This document shows, in pieces, positions 33,912-41,834 of a DNA stretch of 64,000 nt. The number at the start of each line of letters is the position of its first letter. Positions within the stretch are counted from its first letter, which is position 1. The notes beneath the pieces are model-generated. The model saw only the letters and a program-made list of their open reading frames with translations. It did not search any database and was not told the origin of the DNA. Where the stretch lies: contig CP019169.1 in assembly GCA_001953215.1 (NCBI GenBank), positions 1,922,001-1,986,000 of the forward strand, read 5' to 3'. A program made the position numbers and the translations under genes. The DNA comes from Betaproteobacteria bacterium GR16-43 (lineage in GTDB: Bacteria; Pseudomonadota; Gammaproteobacteria; Burkholderiales; Usitatibacteraceae).

Positions 33912-34285
33912 TCCTCGTCCTGCGAGTGCAGCCACTTCTCGTAGTCGCGCCGCGTCTTCTTCGTGGGGCGGCCGCCGAACACGGGCGGGGGCGACGCCTT
34001 CAATTCCGCCGCGAGCGCCTCGCGCCGGGCGGTGCTCTCCTCGGTTTCCTCGTAGAGCGTGCGGGCCTCGGTGGCGGGCCCGCGCCGGTCCGACAGCGCG
34101 CGAACCGTGACGACCTGTTCGAAGGGAGGCCTGCGAACCTGCAGGCGGTCGCCGATGCGCACGACCTTGGCGGGCTTCACGCGTTCCCCGTTCACCGCCA
34201 CGCGTCCGGCCTCGACGGCCGCCGCGGCCAGCGAGCGCGTCTTGTAGAAACGCGCCGCCCAGAGGAACTTGTCCAGCCGCGTCAC
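33908..34285 (-). CDS. hslR: S4-domain RNA-binding protein Hsp15
   Basis: A 125-residue protein with an N-terminal S4 domain (MTRLDKFLWAARFYKTRSLAAAAVEAGRVAVNG). It is followed by the GDRLQVRR region and a basic C-terminus (GGRPTKKTRRDYEKWL). Hsp15 recycles 50S subunits that carry a stalled nascent-chain tRNA after heat shock. The start is GTG 34285. It sits 16 nt after the kinase gene, and no chaperone gene (hslO) is near. Confidence 0.93.
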   Translation of the reverse strand: MTRLDKFLWAARFYKTRSLAAAAVEAGRVAVNGERVKPAKVVRIGDRLQVRRPPFEQVVTVRALSDRRGPATEARTLYEETEESTARREALAAELKASPPPVFGGRPTKKTRRDYEKWLHSQDEE

Positions 34286-34301
34286 GGCGACGCGAGCGCG
34301 G

Positions 34302-35732
34302 TCACTTGTGGTCGACCTGCGCCATGAACGCCTTGCGCTCTTCGTCGGAATCGATGTGCACCGCGAGCGCCGAGTACAGCTCGCGCAGGCTCGCCGACTT
34401 GTGGACCGCTTCCTTCATGAGGAGGCGCGCCAGCGGCCCCACGTAGCTCGCGAGGCGTTTCTCCGCCAGGGCCAGCGACTCGGGCGTGAAGTTGATCCGG
34501 TCCTTGTGGGCCTTGCCGGACTGCGTGGCGTGCACCGGTTCCGAAGGCGCAGGCGCGGGTGGGGCGGCGGGGGGCGCGGCGGCGGCCTGCTCGGCCTTCT
34601 TGCGGATCGCCTTCACCTTCGCGAGGAACTCGTTGCGCTCCGCCGCCTCGGGGATGTTCTCCGCGAGGATCCGGCAGAAATCCTCCATGTCCCGGGCTTC
34701 GCCCTGGCCTTGCTTCACCAGCATCTTCGCGAGCGGGCCGATATGGCGCGAGAGCGAGCGCTCGAGCTCCGCCAGCACTTCCGGGGCGACATTGAGCGCG
34801 CGGGCGGTCACCCGCATCGAGGTGCGCGTGGACTCGACGCGCGCCGCCTCGCCTGGCGGAAGCGTGCGCTCGACGTCGACCCGAGGTCCGCCGGCGACGG
34901 CCTTGCCCTGCAGCGCCTGCAGCAGGGCCAGCTGGAAATCCTTCGCGGTGGCGAATCGATCGGCGGGCTTCTTCGCGAGCGCGCGGGAGACGACGCCGTC
35001 GAAGCCCGGGGGCAGCGCGGTGTTCACGCTCGACGGCGGATCCGGGTCGACCTGCAGCACGCGGTGCATCACCGCGGCCGGCGTCTCCGCGAGGAACGGG
35101 CTCACGCTGGTGAGCAGCTCGTAGAGGATCACGCCCGCGGACCAGAGGTCGGCGCGGCCGTCGGCCTGGATGCCCATCAATTGCTCGGGCGCCATGTGCG
35201 TCGGCGTGCCGACCACGGTGCCGACCTGCGTGAGCGACGACGACTCGAGGCGCGCGATGCCGAAGTCCATGATCTTCACCTTGGGGCCGGGGAGGATCAT
35301 GAGGTTCGCGGGCTTGATGTCGCGGTGCACGACGCCCTGCTTGTGCGAGTAGTCGAGCGCCGTGAGCAGCTGCTTCATGATCTCGAAGGCGTCGATCAGC
35401 TCGAAGCGCCGGCCGCCCTTGAAGAAGCCCTTCAGCTCCTCGCCGTCGCAGTACTCCATGACGATGTAGGCCATGCCGCCTTCGTCGCCGTACTCGTAGA
35501 CGCCGATGATGCCGGGGTGCATCAGGCGCCCGCCCGCCTGGGCCTCGCGCTTGAAGCGCGCGACCGCCTCTTCCATCTCGGCGGCGGCGAGGTATTCGGC
35601 GAGGATCGTCTTGATCGCGACCCGGCGCTCGATCACCGGGTCGAAACCCTCGTAGACCATCCCCATCGCGCCCTTGCCGAGCGCACGGACGATCTTGTAC
35701 TTGCCGATCTTCTCCGGGGCGGGTTCAGGCAT
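34302..35732 (-). CDS. Cytosolic Hanks-type Ser/Thr protein kinase with two C-terminal repeats
   Basis: A protein kinase of 476 residues. The kinase domain spans residues 11-275 and is intact: GKGAMG loop (19-24), K41, HRDIKPAN with D138, DFG 156-158, and the APEQ activation-segment end. There is no transmembrane helix. The tail holds two copies of a ~60-residue helical repeat (313-373 and 415-475; RHIGPLAKMLVKQ versus SYVGPLARLLMKE), joined by a Pro/Ala linker, which could bind partners. It begins 9 nt after the heme-sensor gene, so it is the likely output of that sensor. Confidence 0.93.
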   Translation of the reverse strand: MPEPAPEKIGKYKIVRALGKGAMGMVYEGFDPVIERRVAIKTILAEYLAAAEMEEAVARFKREAQAGGRLMHPGIIGVYEYGDEGGMAYIVMEYCDGEELKGFFKGGRRFELIDAFEIMKQLLTALDYSHKQGVVHRDIKPANLMILPGPKVKIMDFGIARLESSSLTQVGTVVGTPTHMAPEQLMGIQADGRADLWSAGVILYELLTSVSPFLAETPAAVMHRVLQVDPDPPSSVNTALPPGFDGVVSRALAKKPADRFATAKDFQLALLQALQGKAVAGGPRVDVERTLPPGEAARVESTRTSMRVTARALNVAPEVLAELERSLSRHIGPLAKMLVKQGQGEARDMEDFCRILAENIPEAAERNEFLAKVKAIRKKAEQAAAAPPAAPPAPAPSEPVHATQSGKAHKDRINFTPESLALAEKRLASYVGPLARLLMKEAVHKSASLRELYSALAVHIDSDEERKAFMAQVDHK

Positions 35733-35741
35733 GCAGCGGAC

Positions 35742-36617
35742 TCAACGCTCGATCAGCTTCAGGGCCTTCTGGAGGCTGCGGCGCATGCGATTGAAGGAAG
35801 TGCCGAGGGCATGGACCTCGTCCTTGCCCTTGCTCGAGAACTCGGGCACGTCGAAGTCGCCGGTCGAGACCTTGTCGGCCGCCTCGGCCATCCGCGAGAT
35901 CGGCCGGATGATCATGACGGACAACATGAGGTTCAGCACGATGAAGGTGACGAGGAAGATCGCCGTGAGCGAGCCCATGAACGTCTTGAAGACCTTGTTC
36001 GCGTTGTCGATCGGAAGCTGCATCGGCACCGACACGACCTGCGCGCCGATGATCTCCATGTGCTTCCACCCGAAGCCGTTGTTCTCGCCGTAGAGCTTGA
36101 TCATCGAGGCCGGGGCCGCCGAGGGCACGCTGTGGCAGGCCAGGCAAGCCGGGTCCTTGATCTGCAGCGGCCGGGCGAGGTAGAGCATCGGGCCCACCGG
36201 CGTCGGGCGCTCGCCCATCACTTCGGGCAGCGGGGTCGAGGCGTTGCGGAAGGCGTTCACGACATCGGCTTCCCAGTCCACCGCCTTGTCGCGCGGGTTC
36301 GTGGGGTTCAGCGTCGCTTCCTTGTACGTGTAGTCCGGATACTTCTTGCGCAGCGTGTTGAAGGTCTCGGTCGCGGCGTAGGCCGGCACGGTCTGCGGCA
36401 GGAAAGTCTCCGCGAGCTGGCTCTCCAGGTGCGGCTTGACCTGCTGCACCGTGTACCCGCGGATGGAGAGCGCGGCTTCCATCATGAGGCCCGCGTTGCG
36501 CAGGACTTCTTCCTTCGCGTTCTTCTGCAGCAACTCGTGCGAGACATAGGCGGAAACGCCCATCCCCGCGGCGAAAACCAGGAACAAGACGATGTTGAAT
36601 TTGAGTCTGAGACCCAT
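35742..36617 (-). CDS. Membrane heme-domain (DUF3365/Tll0287-like) sensor with HAMP, no output domain
   Basis: A 291-residue signal-transduction protein. TM1 spans residues 8-26. A periplasmic DUF3365-type domain (30-205) carries a c-heme motif C158-L-A-C161-H162. TM2 covers 214-236, followed by a HAMP domain (237-290, IIRPISRMAEAADKVSTGDF). It then ends, so it needs a separate effector; the Ser/Thr kinase gene starts 9 nt downstream. A redox or gas signal read by the heme is plausible from the family. It is divergent from the acyl-CoA ligase gene across 47 bp. Confidence 0.9.
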   Translation of the reverse strand: MGLRLKFNIVLFLVFAAGMGVSAYVSHELLQKNAKEEVLRNAGLMMEAALSIRGYTVQQVKPHLESQLAETFLPQTVPAYAATETFNTLRKKYPDYTYKEATLNPTNPRDKAVDWEADVVNAFRNASTPLPEVMGERPTPVGPMLYLARPLQIKDPACLACHSVPSAAPASMIKLYGENNGFGWKHMEIIGAQVVSVPMQLPIDNANKVFKTFMGSLTAIFLVTFIVLNLMLSVMIIRPISRMAEAADKVSTGDFDVPEFSSKGKDEVHALGTSFNRMRRSLQKALKLIER

Positions 36618-36664
36618 TGTTTTAGCCCTCCCGAGCTTGCCTTACGCGACATACTACCGCTTGG

Positions 36665-38266
36665 ATGCCTGCTGCCCAACCACTTGTCGTCCCGATCGCG
36701 CCGTTGGTCGAGAACCCCATGGCGTTCCTTACGCGTGCCGCGCGGGAAGGGGCGGGCCGGACGGCGATCTTCCTCGGGACCTCGCCGTGGGCGTCCTACG
36801 GCGAGCTGGCCCGCCGCGTCGCGGCCCTGGCCGCGGGGCTGGGACGGCTGGGCCTGGTCCCCGGCGACCGCGTGCTCCTCCTGCAGCGCAACGCTCCCGA
36901 ATACCTCGAGGCGATGTACGCCGCATGGTGGGCCGGCCTGGCCGCCGTGCCCGTGAACGCGAAGCTCCATCCCCGTGAGGTGCGCCACATCGCCGGCGAT
37001 TCCGCGGCGAAGGTCCTCTTCGCGGGTCCCGAATGGCGCGAGGGGCTCGCCGCGGCGTTGGACGGGCTGGAACCGCCGCCGCGGGTGATCGAATCGGGCG
37101 GCGCCGAGTACCGGGCGATGGCCGGTGGTAGCGGTAACGCGGAGCCCGCGGCCGTCGCACCCGGCGACCTCGCGTGGCTCTTCTACACGAGCGGCACCAC
37201 CGGCCGGCCCAAGGGGGCCATGCTCTCGCACGCGAACCTGGCCGGGATGACGGCGAGCTATTTCGCGAGCGTGGACGAGGTCCCTCGCGAGGGCCGCCTG
37301 TTGCACGCCGCGCCGATGTCGCACGGATCCGGCCTCTACACGTTCACGCACCTGGCGCGCGGCGCCGCGCAGGTGGTTCCCGAGTCCGGGGGCTTCGAAG
37401 CGGCCGAGGTGCTCCTGCTTCTCGAGACCCATCGCGAGGTCACGCTCTTCGCCGCGCCGACGATGGTGCGCCGGCTCACGGACGCGGCGCGCGCATCCGG
37501 CCTGCGCGCGCCGGGGCTTCGCACCCTGGTCTACGGAGGCGGGCCGATGTACCGGGCCGACATCCGCGACGCGCTGGACGTCTTCGGTCCCCGCTTTGCG
37601 CAGATCTACGGCCAGGGCGAGAGCCCGATGACGATCACGGCGCTGGACAAGGAGCACCACGCGGACGCGGCGCATCCGCGCCACGAGCAGCGCCTGGCTT
37701 CCGTCGGCCGTGCGCACGACGGGATCGAGGTCGCGATTCGCGGCGACGACGGCCGTGGTCTCGCCGTGGGGGAGGTGGGCGAGATCTGCGTGCGGGGCCC
37801 GACGGTGATGTCCGGCTATTGGAAGGACCCCGAAGCGAGCGCGCGGGCGTTGCGCGACGGGTGGCTCTGGACGGGAGACCTCGGGGCCCTCGATGCCGAC
37901 GGCTTCCTCACGCTCAAGGACCGCAGCAAGGACCTCATCATCAGCGGCGGCTCGAACATCTATCCGCGGGAAGTGGAAGAAGTGCTGCTCGCGCATCCCG
38001 CGGTGGCGGAAGCCTCCGTCGTGGGGCGGCCCGATCCGGATTGGGGAGAGAGCGTGGTCGCGTTCGTCGTGGCGCGCGGAACGCGGCCCGCCCCGGCGGA
38101 ACTCGACGGCTGGTGCCTGGAGCACATCGCGCGCTTCAAGCGGCCCAAGGAATATCGTTTTCTCGACGCGCTGCCGAAGAACCACTACGGCAAGGTCCTC
38201 AAGTCCGAGTTGCGGCGGCAGTTATCCCAGGTCAATGGCGGGGCCGCCTCGCGCGCCGTAGACTGA
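36665..38266 (+). CDS. AMP-dependent acyl-CoA ligase
   Basis: A 533-residue adenylate-forming enzyme that activates a carboxylic acid to its CoA thioester. Core motifs are YTSGTTGRPKGAMLSHANL (phosphate loop), the A4/A5 region IYGQGESPMTIT, GWLWTGDLGALDADGFLTLKDRSKDLIISGG, and the C-terminal lysine region LPKNHYGKVLKSELR. It looks like a medium- or long-chain/aromatic ligase, but the substrate cannot be read. The start is uncertain: ATG 36665 or ATG 36719, neither with a strong Shine-Dalgarno. A hydrolase gene follows after 4 nt. Confidence 0.9.
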   Translation: MPAAQPLVVPIAPLVENPMAFLTRAAREGAGRTAIFLGTSPWASYGELARRVAALAAGLGRLGLVPGDRVLLLQRNAPEYLEAMYAAWWAGLAAVPVNAKLHPREVRHIAGDSAAKVLFAGPEWREGLAAALDGLEPPPRVIESGGAEYRAMAGGSGNAEPAAVAPGDLAWLFYTSGTTGRPKGAMLSHANLAGMTASYFASVDEVPREGRLLHAAPMSHGSGLYTFTHLARGAAQVVPESGGFEAAEVLLLLETHREVTLFAAPTMVRRLTDAARASGLRAPGLRTLVYGGGPMYRADIRDALDVFGPRFAQIYGQGESPMTITALDKEHHADAAHPRHEQRLASVGRAHDGIEVAIRGDDGRGLAVGEVGEICVRGPTVMSGYWKDPEASARALRDGWLWTGDLGALDADGFLTLKDRSKDLIISGGSNIYPREVEEVLLAHPAVAEASVVGRPDPDWGESVVAFVVARGTRPAPAELDGWCLEHIARFKRPKEYRFLDALPKNHYGKVLKSELRRQLSQVNGGAASRAVD

Positions 38267-38270
38267 AGTC

Positions 38271-39155
38271 ATGGCCCCGGCGCTCTTTCCAGGTTTCCGA
38301 GACGAACGATTCCGCGTGGAAGGCCACGAGGTCGCCGCGTGGGTGGGCGGCTCCGGCCCGCCGCTGCTCCTGCTCCACGGCTATCCGCAGACGCGCGCGC
38401 TGTGGCACAAGGTCGCGCCCCGCCTCGCGCGGCGGTTCACGGTCGTGGCCGCGGACCTGCGGGGCTACGGCGACTCGGGCAAGCCCGAATCCGGCCCGGG
38501 GCACGCGGGCTATTCGAAGCGCGCGATGGCCGCCGATCCCGCCGCGCTGATGCAAGCCCTCGGCCACCCGCGCTACTTCCTCGCGGGCCACGATCGCGGC
38601 GGGCGCGTCGCGCACCGCCTCGCCATGGACTACAGCGAACGCGTGTTGCGCGTCGCGGTGCTCGACATCGCGCCCACGCTCGCCATGTACGAACAGACCA
38701 CGGAGGCCTTCGCGCGCGCCTACTGGCACTGGTTCTTCCTGATCCTGCCGAAGCCGCAGCCCGAACGCATGCTCGGGGCCGACCCGATCGGCTACCTGCG
38801 CTTCAAGATCTCGCAGGGGCGAGCGGGGCTCGCGCCGTTCGCCCCCGAGGCGCTCGCGGAGTACGAACGCTGCTTCACGCCCGAGTCGATCCACACGATG
38901 TGCGAGGACTATCGCGCGGCGGCCACCATCGACCTCGTGCACGACCGCGCCGACCGGGACGCGGGGCGCAAGCTCTCGATGCCCCTCCTCGCGCTCTGGG
39001 GCGCGCACGGCGTGGTGGAGCATTGCTTCAAGCCCCTCGACGAATGGCGCCGGGTCGCTGATGATGTACGGGGCAGCGCGCTGCCCGCAGGCCACTACCT
39101 CCCCGAGGAGGTGCCGGACCTCGTGGCCGACGAATTCGAGAGTTTTTTCAAGTAA
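38271..39155 (+). CDS. Alpha/beta hydrolase, haloacetate (fluoroacetate) dehalogenase-like
   Basis: A 294-residue hydrolase strongly resembling fluoroacetate dehalogenase of Burkholderia type. The key residues fall in register with that enzyme: nucleophile D108 with R109 and R112 (GHDRGGR), the acid D132 (AVLDIAPT), halide-pocket H153 and W154 (AYWHWF), Y214 and the catalytic H275 (AGHYLPEE). This supports hydrolysis of haloacetates, possibly including the C-F bond, although some related proteins are epoxide hydrolases. It follows the acyl-CoA ligase by 4 nt. Confidence 0.87.
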   Translation: MAPALFPGFRDERFRVEGHEVAAWVGGSGPPLLLLHGYPQTRALWHKVAPRLARRFTVVAADLRGYGDSGKPESGPGHAGYSKRAMAADPAALMQALGHPRYFLAGHDRGGRVAHRLAMDYSERVLRVAVLDIAPTLAMYEQTTEAFARAYWHWFFLILPKPQPERMLGADPIGYLRFKISQGRAGLAPFAPEALAEYERCFTPESIHTMCEDYRAAATIDLVHDRADRDAGRKLSMPLLALWGAHGVVEHCFKPLDEWRRVADDVRGSALPAGHYLPEEVPDLVADEFESFFK

Positions 39156-39182
39156 GCCAAAACAGCGAAGCACGGAGGGGGA

Positions 39183-40238
39183 GTGAAGCGCTACAAGATC
39201 GCGGTCGTCGCGGGCGACGGCATTGGCACCGAAGTGGTGCCCGAGGGCATCCGCGTCCTCGAGGCGGCCGGACGCCGGTTCGGTTTCGAATTCCAGTGGG
39301 ACGAGAAGCCCTGGAGCTGCGAGCACTACGCGAAGCACGGCGCGATGATGCCCGCCGACGGCCTCGCGCAGATCCGCCACCACGATGCGATCTTCCTCGG
39401 CGCCGTGGGCTTTCCCGGCGTGCCGGACCATGTGTCCCTCTGGGGCCTGCTGATTCCGATCCGCCGGGAGTTCCAGCAGTACGTGAACCTGCGGCCGGTG
39501 CGGCTGATGCCGGGCGTGCCGTCGCCGCTCGCCGGGCGCAAGCCCGGTGACATCGACTTCTGGGTGGTGCGCGAGAACAACGAGGGCGAGTATTCCTCGA
39601 TGGGCGGGCGCATGCACTCGGGGACCGACTACGAGTTCGCCTCGCAGCTTTCCGTCTTCACGCGCCGCGGCACCGACCGCATCATGAAGTTCGCGTTCGA
39701 GCTCGCGCGCAAGCGAGCGCGCAAGCACGTCACGTCGGCCACGAAATCCAACGGCATCGCGATCACGATGCCGTACTGGGACGAGCGCTTCAAGGAAATG
39801 TCCGCGAAGTATCCGGACGTGAAGACTTCGCAGTACCACATCGACATCCTTACGGCGCACTTCGTCCAGCACCCGGATTGGTTCGACGTCGTGGTGGGTT
39901 CGAATCTTTTCGGCGACATCCTCTCGGACCTCGGCCCCGCGTGCACCGGCACCATCGGCATCGCGCCCTCGGCGAACCTGAATCCCGAGCGCGAGTTCCC
40001 GTCGTGCTTCGAGCCGGTGCATGGAAGCGCACCGGACATCGCGGGCAAGGGCATCGCCAACCCGATCGGCCAGGTCTGGTCCGGGGCGATGATGCTGGAG
40101 CACCTCGGGCATGCCGACGCCGCGAAGGCGATCGTGGACGCCATCGAGAAAGTCCTGAAGGAAGGCCCGCGCACGCGCGACATGGGCGGCAATGCCAACA
40201 CGGCCGACGTCGGCAAGGCCATCGCACAGATCCTCTGA
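39183..40238 (+). CDS. Tartrate dehydrogenase/decarboxylase or related isopropylmalate-dehydrogenase-family enzyme
   Basis: A 351-residue NAD- and metal-dependent beta-decarboxylating dehydrogenase. It starts MKRYKIAVVAGDGIGTEVVPEG. It has the substrate arginine region VNLRPVRL, the ENNEGEYSSMGGR loop typical of the tartrate dehydrogenase (TtuC/YeaU) branch, DVVVGSNLFGDILSDL and EPVHGSAPDIAGKGIANPIG. The start is GTG 39183 behind GGAGGGGG. It sits 12 nt before a TctC-type binding protein and a TctBA transporter, consistent with uptake and oxidation of a hydroxy-dicarboxylate. D-malate is an alternative substrate. Confidence 0.9.
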   Translation: MKRYKIAVVAGDGIGTEVVPEGIRVLEAAGRRFGFEFQWDEKPWSCEHYAKHGAMMPADGLAQIRHHDAIFLGAVGFPGVPDHVSLWGLLIPIRREFQQYVNLRPVRLMPGVPSPLAGRKPGDIDFWVVRENNEGEYSSMGGRMHSGTDYEFASQLSVFTRRGTDRIMKFAFELARKRARKHVTSATKSNGIAITMPYWDERFKEMSAKYPDVKTSQYHIDILTAHFVQHPDWFDVVVGSNLFGDILSDLGPACTGTIGIAPSANLNPEREFPSCFEPVHGSAPDIAGKGIANPIGQVWSGAMMLEHLGHADAAKAIVDAIEKVLKEGPRTRDMGGNANTADVGKAIAQIL

Positions 40239-40250
40239 GGAGAGAGCAAG

Positions 40251-41201
40251 ATGAAGAGACGTGAATTCCTGGCCGCGGGTGGCGCGATCGTCGCCGCCTC
40301 GGCGCTGCCCGCGCGCGCCGCGTATCCCGAAAAGCCGCTGCGCTACTACATCCCCTTCTCGCCCGGCGGCGAAAGCGACATCGCCGCGCGATTGCAGCAG
40401 CCGTTCTTCAAGGCGAAGTTCGGCACGGAGCTCGTCGTGGAATCGAAGGTCGGAGCGGGCGGCGCGCTCGCCTGGTCGCAGCTGAACACGTTCCCCGGCG
40501 ACGGCTACACGATCATGGGATCGAACCTGCCGCACCTCGTGCTTCAGCCCCTTGAAGGGAATGTCCAGTACAAGACGGATGACATCGTCAACATCATCTT
40601 CTTCCAGTACACGCCGGATGCGATCGTCGTGCGCTCGGAGAGTCCCTTCAAAACCTACCAGGACCTCGTGGCGGCGGCGAAAGCGAAACCCGGGACGCTC
40701 AACTTCGCGGGCTCCGGGACCAATTCCGCCAATCACGCGGCGCACGAACGGTTGAACAACCTCACCGGAACGAAGACGCAGTACGTGGCGTTCAAGGGCA
40801 CGGGCGACCTCGTGGCCTCGCTGATCGGCGGGCACGTGGATGGCGCGATGTCGTACGCCTCGCTGGCGCTCGCGCAGAGGGGCAAGACGCGAGTGCTCGC
40901 GGTGGCCTCGGACAAGCGCCTCGACTACATTCCCGACACACCCACGTTCCGCGAGCTCGGCCTGGACTGGGTGGACGGAGCCTTTCGCGGCATCGCGGTG
41001 CCGAAGTCCACTCCCGAGGACCTGCGCAGGAAGCTCTCGGACATGTTCGCGGAGATCAACCGCGAGGCGGAGTTCCGCAAGCAGATGACCGACCAGGGCA
41101 TGGAGCTGGTCGACATCACGTACGACAAGATGCCGGCGTTCATGGAAGAGCGGAAAAAGGTCTACCTCGGCACCGCGAAACTGATGGGGCTCGCGAAATA
41201 G
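40251..41201 (+). CDS. tctC: Tripartite tricarboxylate transporter solute-binding protein (TctC/Bug), Tat-type signal
   Basis: A periplasmic binding protein of 316 residues that captures a carboxylate for TctAB. The N-terminus KRREFLAAGGAIVAASALPARA carries a twin-arginine-like motif, unlike the Sec-type signal of the second Bug protein in the window. Bug motifs are YYIPFSPGGESDIAARL and VVESKVGAGGALAWSQL, and PDTPTFRELGLDWVDGAFRGIAVPKSTP. It belongs with the dehydrogenase upstream and tctB/tctA downstream. A 107-bp gap before tctB may hold a separate promoter. Confidence 0.93.
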   Translation: MKRREFLAAGGAIVAASALPARAAYPEKPLRYYIPFSPGGESDIAARLQQPFFKAKFGTELVVESKVGAGGALAWSQLNTFPGDGYTIMGSNLPHLVLQPLEGNVQYKTDDIVNIIFFQYTPDAIVVRSESPFKTYQDLVAAAKAKPGTLNFAGSGTNSANHAAHERLNNLTGTKTQYVAFKGTGDLVASLIGGHVDGAMSYASLALAQRGKTRVLAVASDKRLDYIPDTPTFRELGLDWVDGAFRGIAVPKSTPEDLRRKLSDMFAEINREAEFRKQMTDQGMELVDITYDKMPAFMEERKKVYLGTAKLMGLAK

Positions 41202-41308
41202 CGGGCTGTGTTGCACCGCGTCATGGCGCAGGCGCCCGTTGCTGACATAATCGGGCGGCCCGCCGCAGTCCCTGCTGCACTCTCTTGGCCAATTAGGAAG
41301 CGACAGCG

Positions 41309-41824
41309 ATGAAAAAAGGCAATCAGACCGATTTCTGGTCCGGCGTGATGTTCACTGCCATCGGCGTGCTGTTCCTGGTCGTCGCGTACGGCGTGAAGTT
41401 CGGCGACACCGTCCTCCTCCCGGGGTACTCGATGGGCACCCCCGCGCGCATGGGCCCCGCGTTCTTCCCGTTCTGGCTGGGGCTCATCCTCGCCGTGCTC
41501 GGCGTGGCGATCGTGATCAACGCGCTGCGCAGCAAGGAAGCCAAGCCGCTCGAGAAATTCCACTGGGGGCCGATCCTCTGGGTGCTGGGCGCCGTCGTGG
41601 CCTTCGGGCTGCTGATGAAGCCGATCGGCATGCCGTTGGCGGGTCTCGTCCTCGTCATCGTCTCCAGCCTGGGCGGCGAGAATTTCCGCTGGAAGCCCAC
41701 GATCTTCCTGGCCATCGGCCTCGTGGTCTTCGCCACCGGCGTCTTCGTGTACGGGCTCAAGCTGCCCATCCCGTTGTGCCCCGATATTTCGAACCTGCAA
41801 GACATGCGCGCCTGCCGCGTCTAA
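41309..41824 (+). CDS. tctB: Tripartite tricarboxylate transporter small membrane subunit
   Basis: A 171-residue inner-membrane protein with four hydrophobic spans, as usual for TctB. It contains MGPAFFPFWLGLILAVLGVAIVI and an AGLVLVIVSSLGG segment. It partners TctA, whose gene follows after 10 nt. The ATG is preceded by AGGAAG. Confidence 0.93.
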   Translation: MKKGNQTDFWSGVMFTAIGVLFLVVAYGVKFGDTVLLPGYSMGTPARMGPAFFPFWLGLILAVLGVAIVINALRSKEAKPLEKFHWGPILWVLGAVVAFGLLMKPIGMPLAGLVLVIVSSLGGENFRWKPTIFLAIGLVVFATGVFVYGLKLPIPLCPDISNLQDMRACRV

Positions 41825-41834
41825 AGGAACAGCC

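Noticed and set aside
38232-41216. A 994-codon minus-strand open frame opposite the hydrolase, dehydrogenase and tctC genes
   Set aside because: The plus strand holds three well-conserved genes with catalytic residues in place; the minus frame has no recognisable domain.
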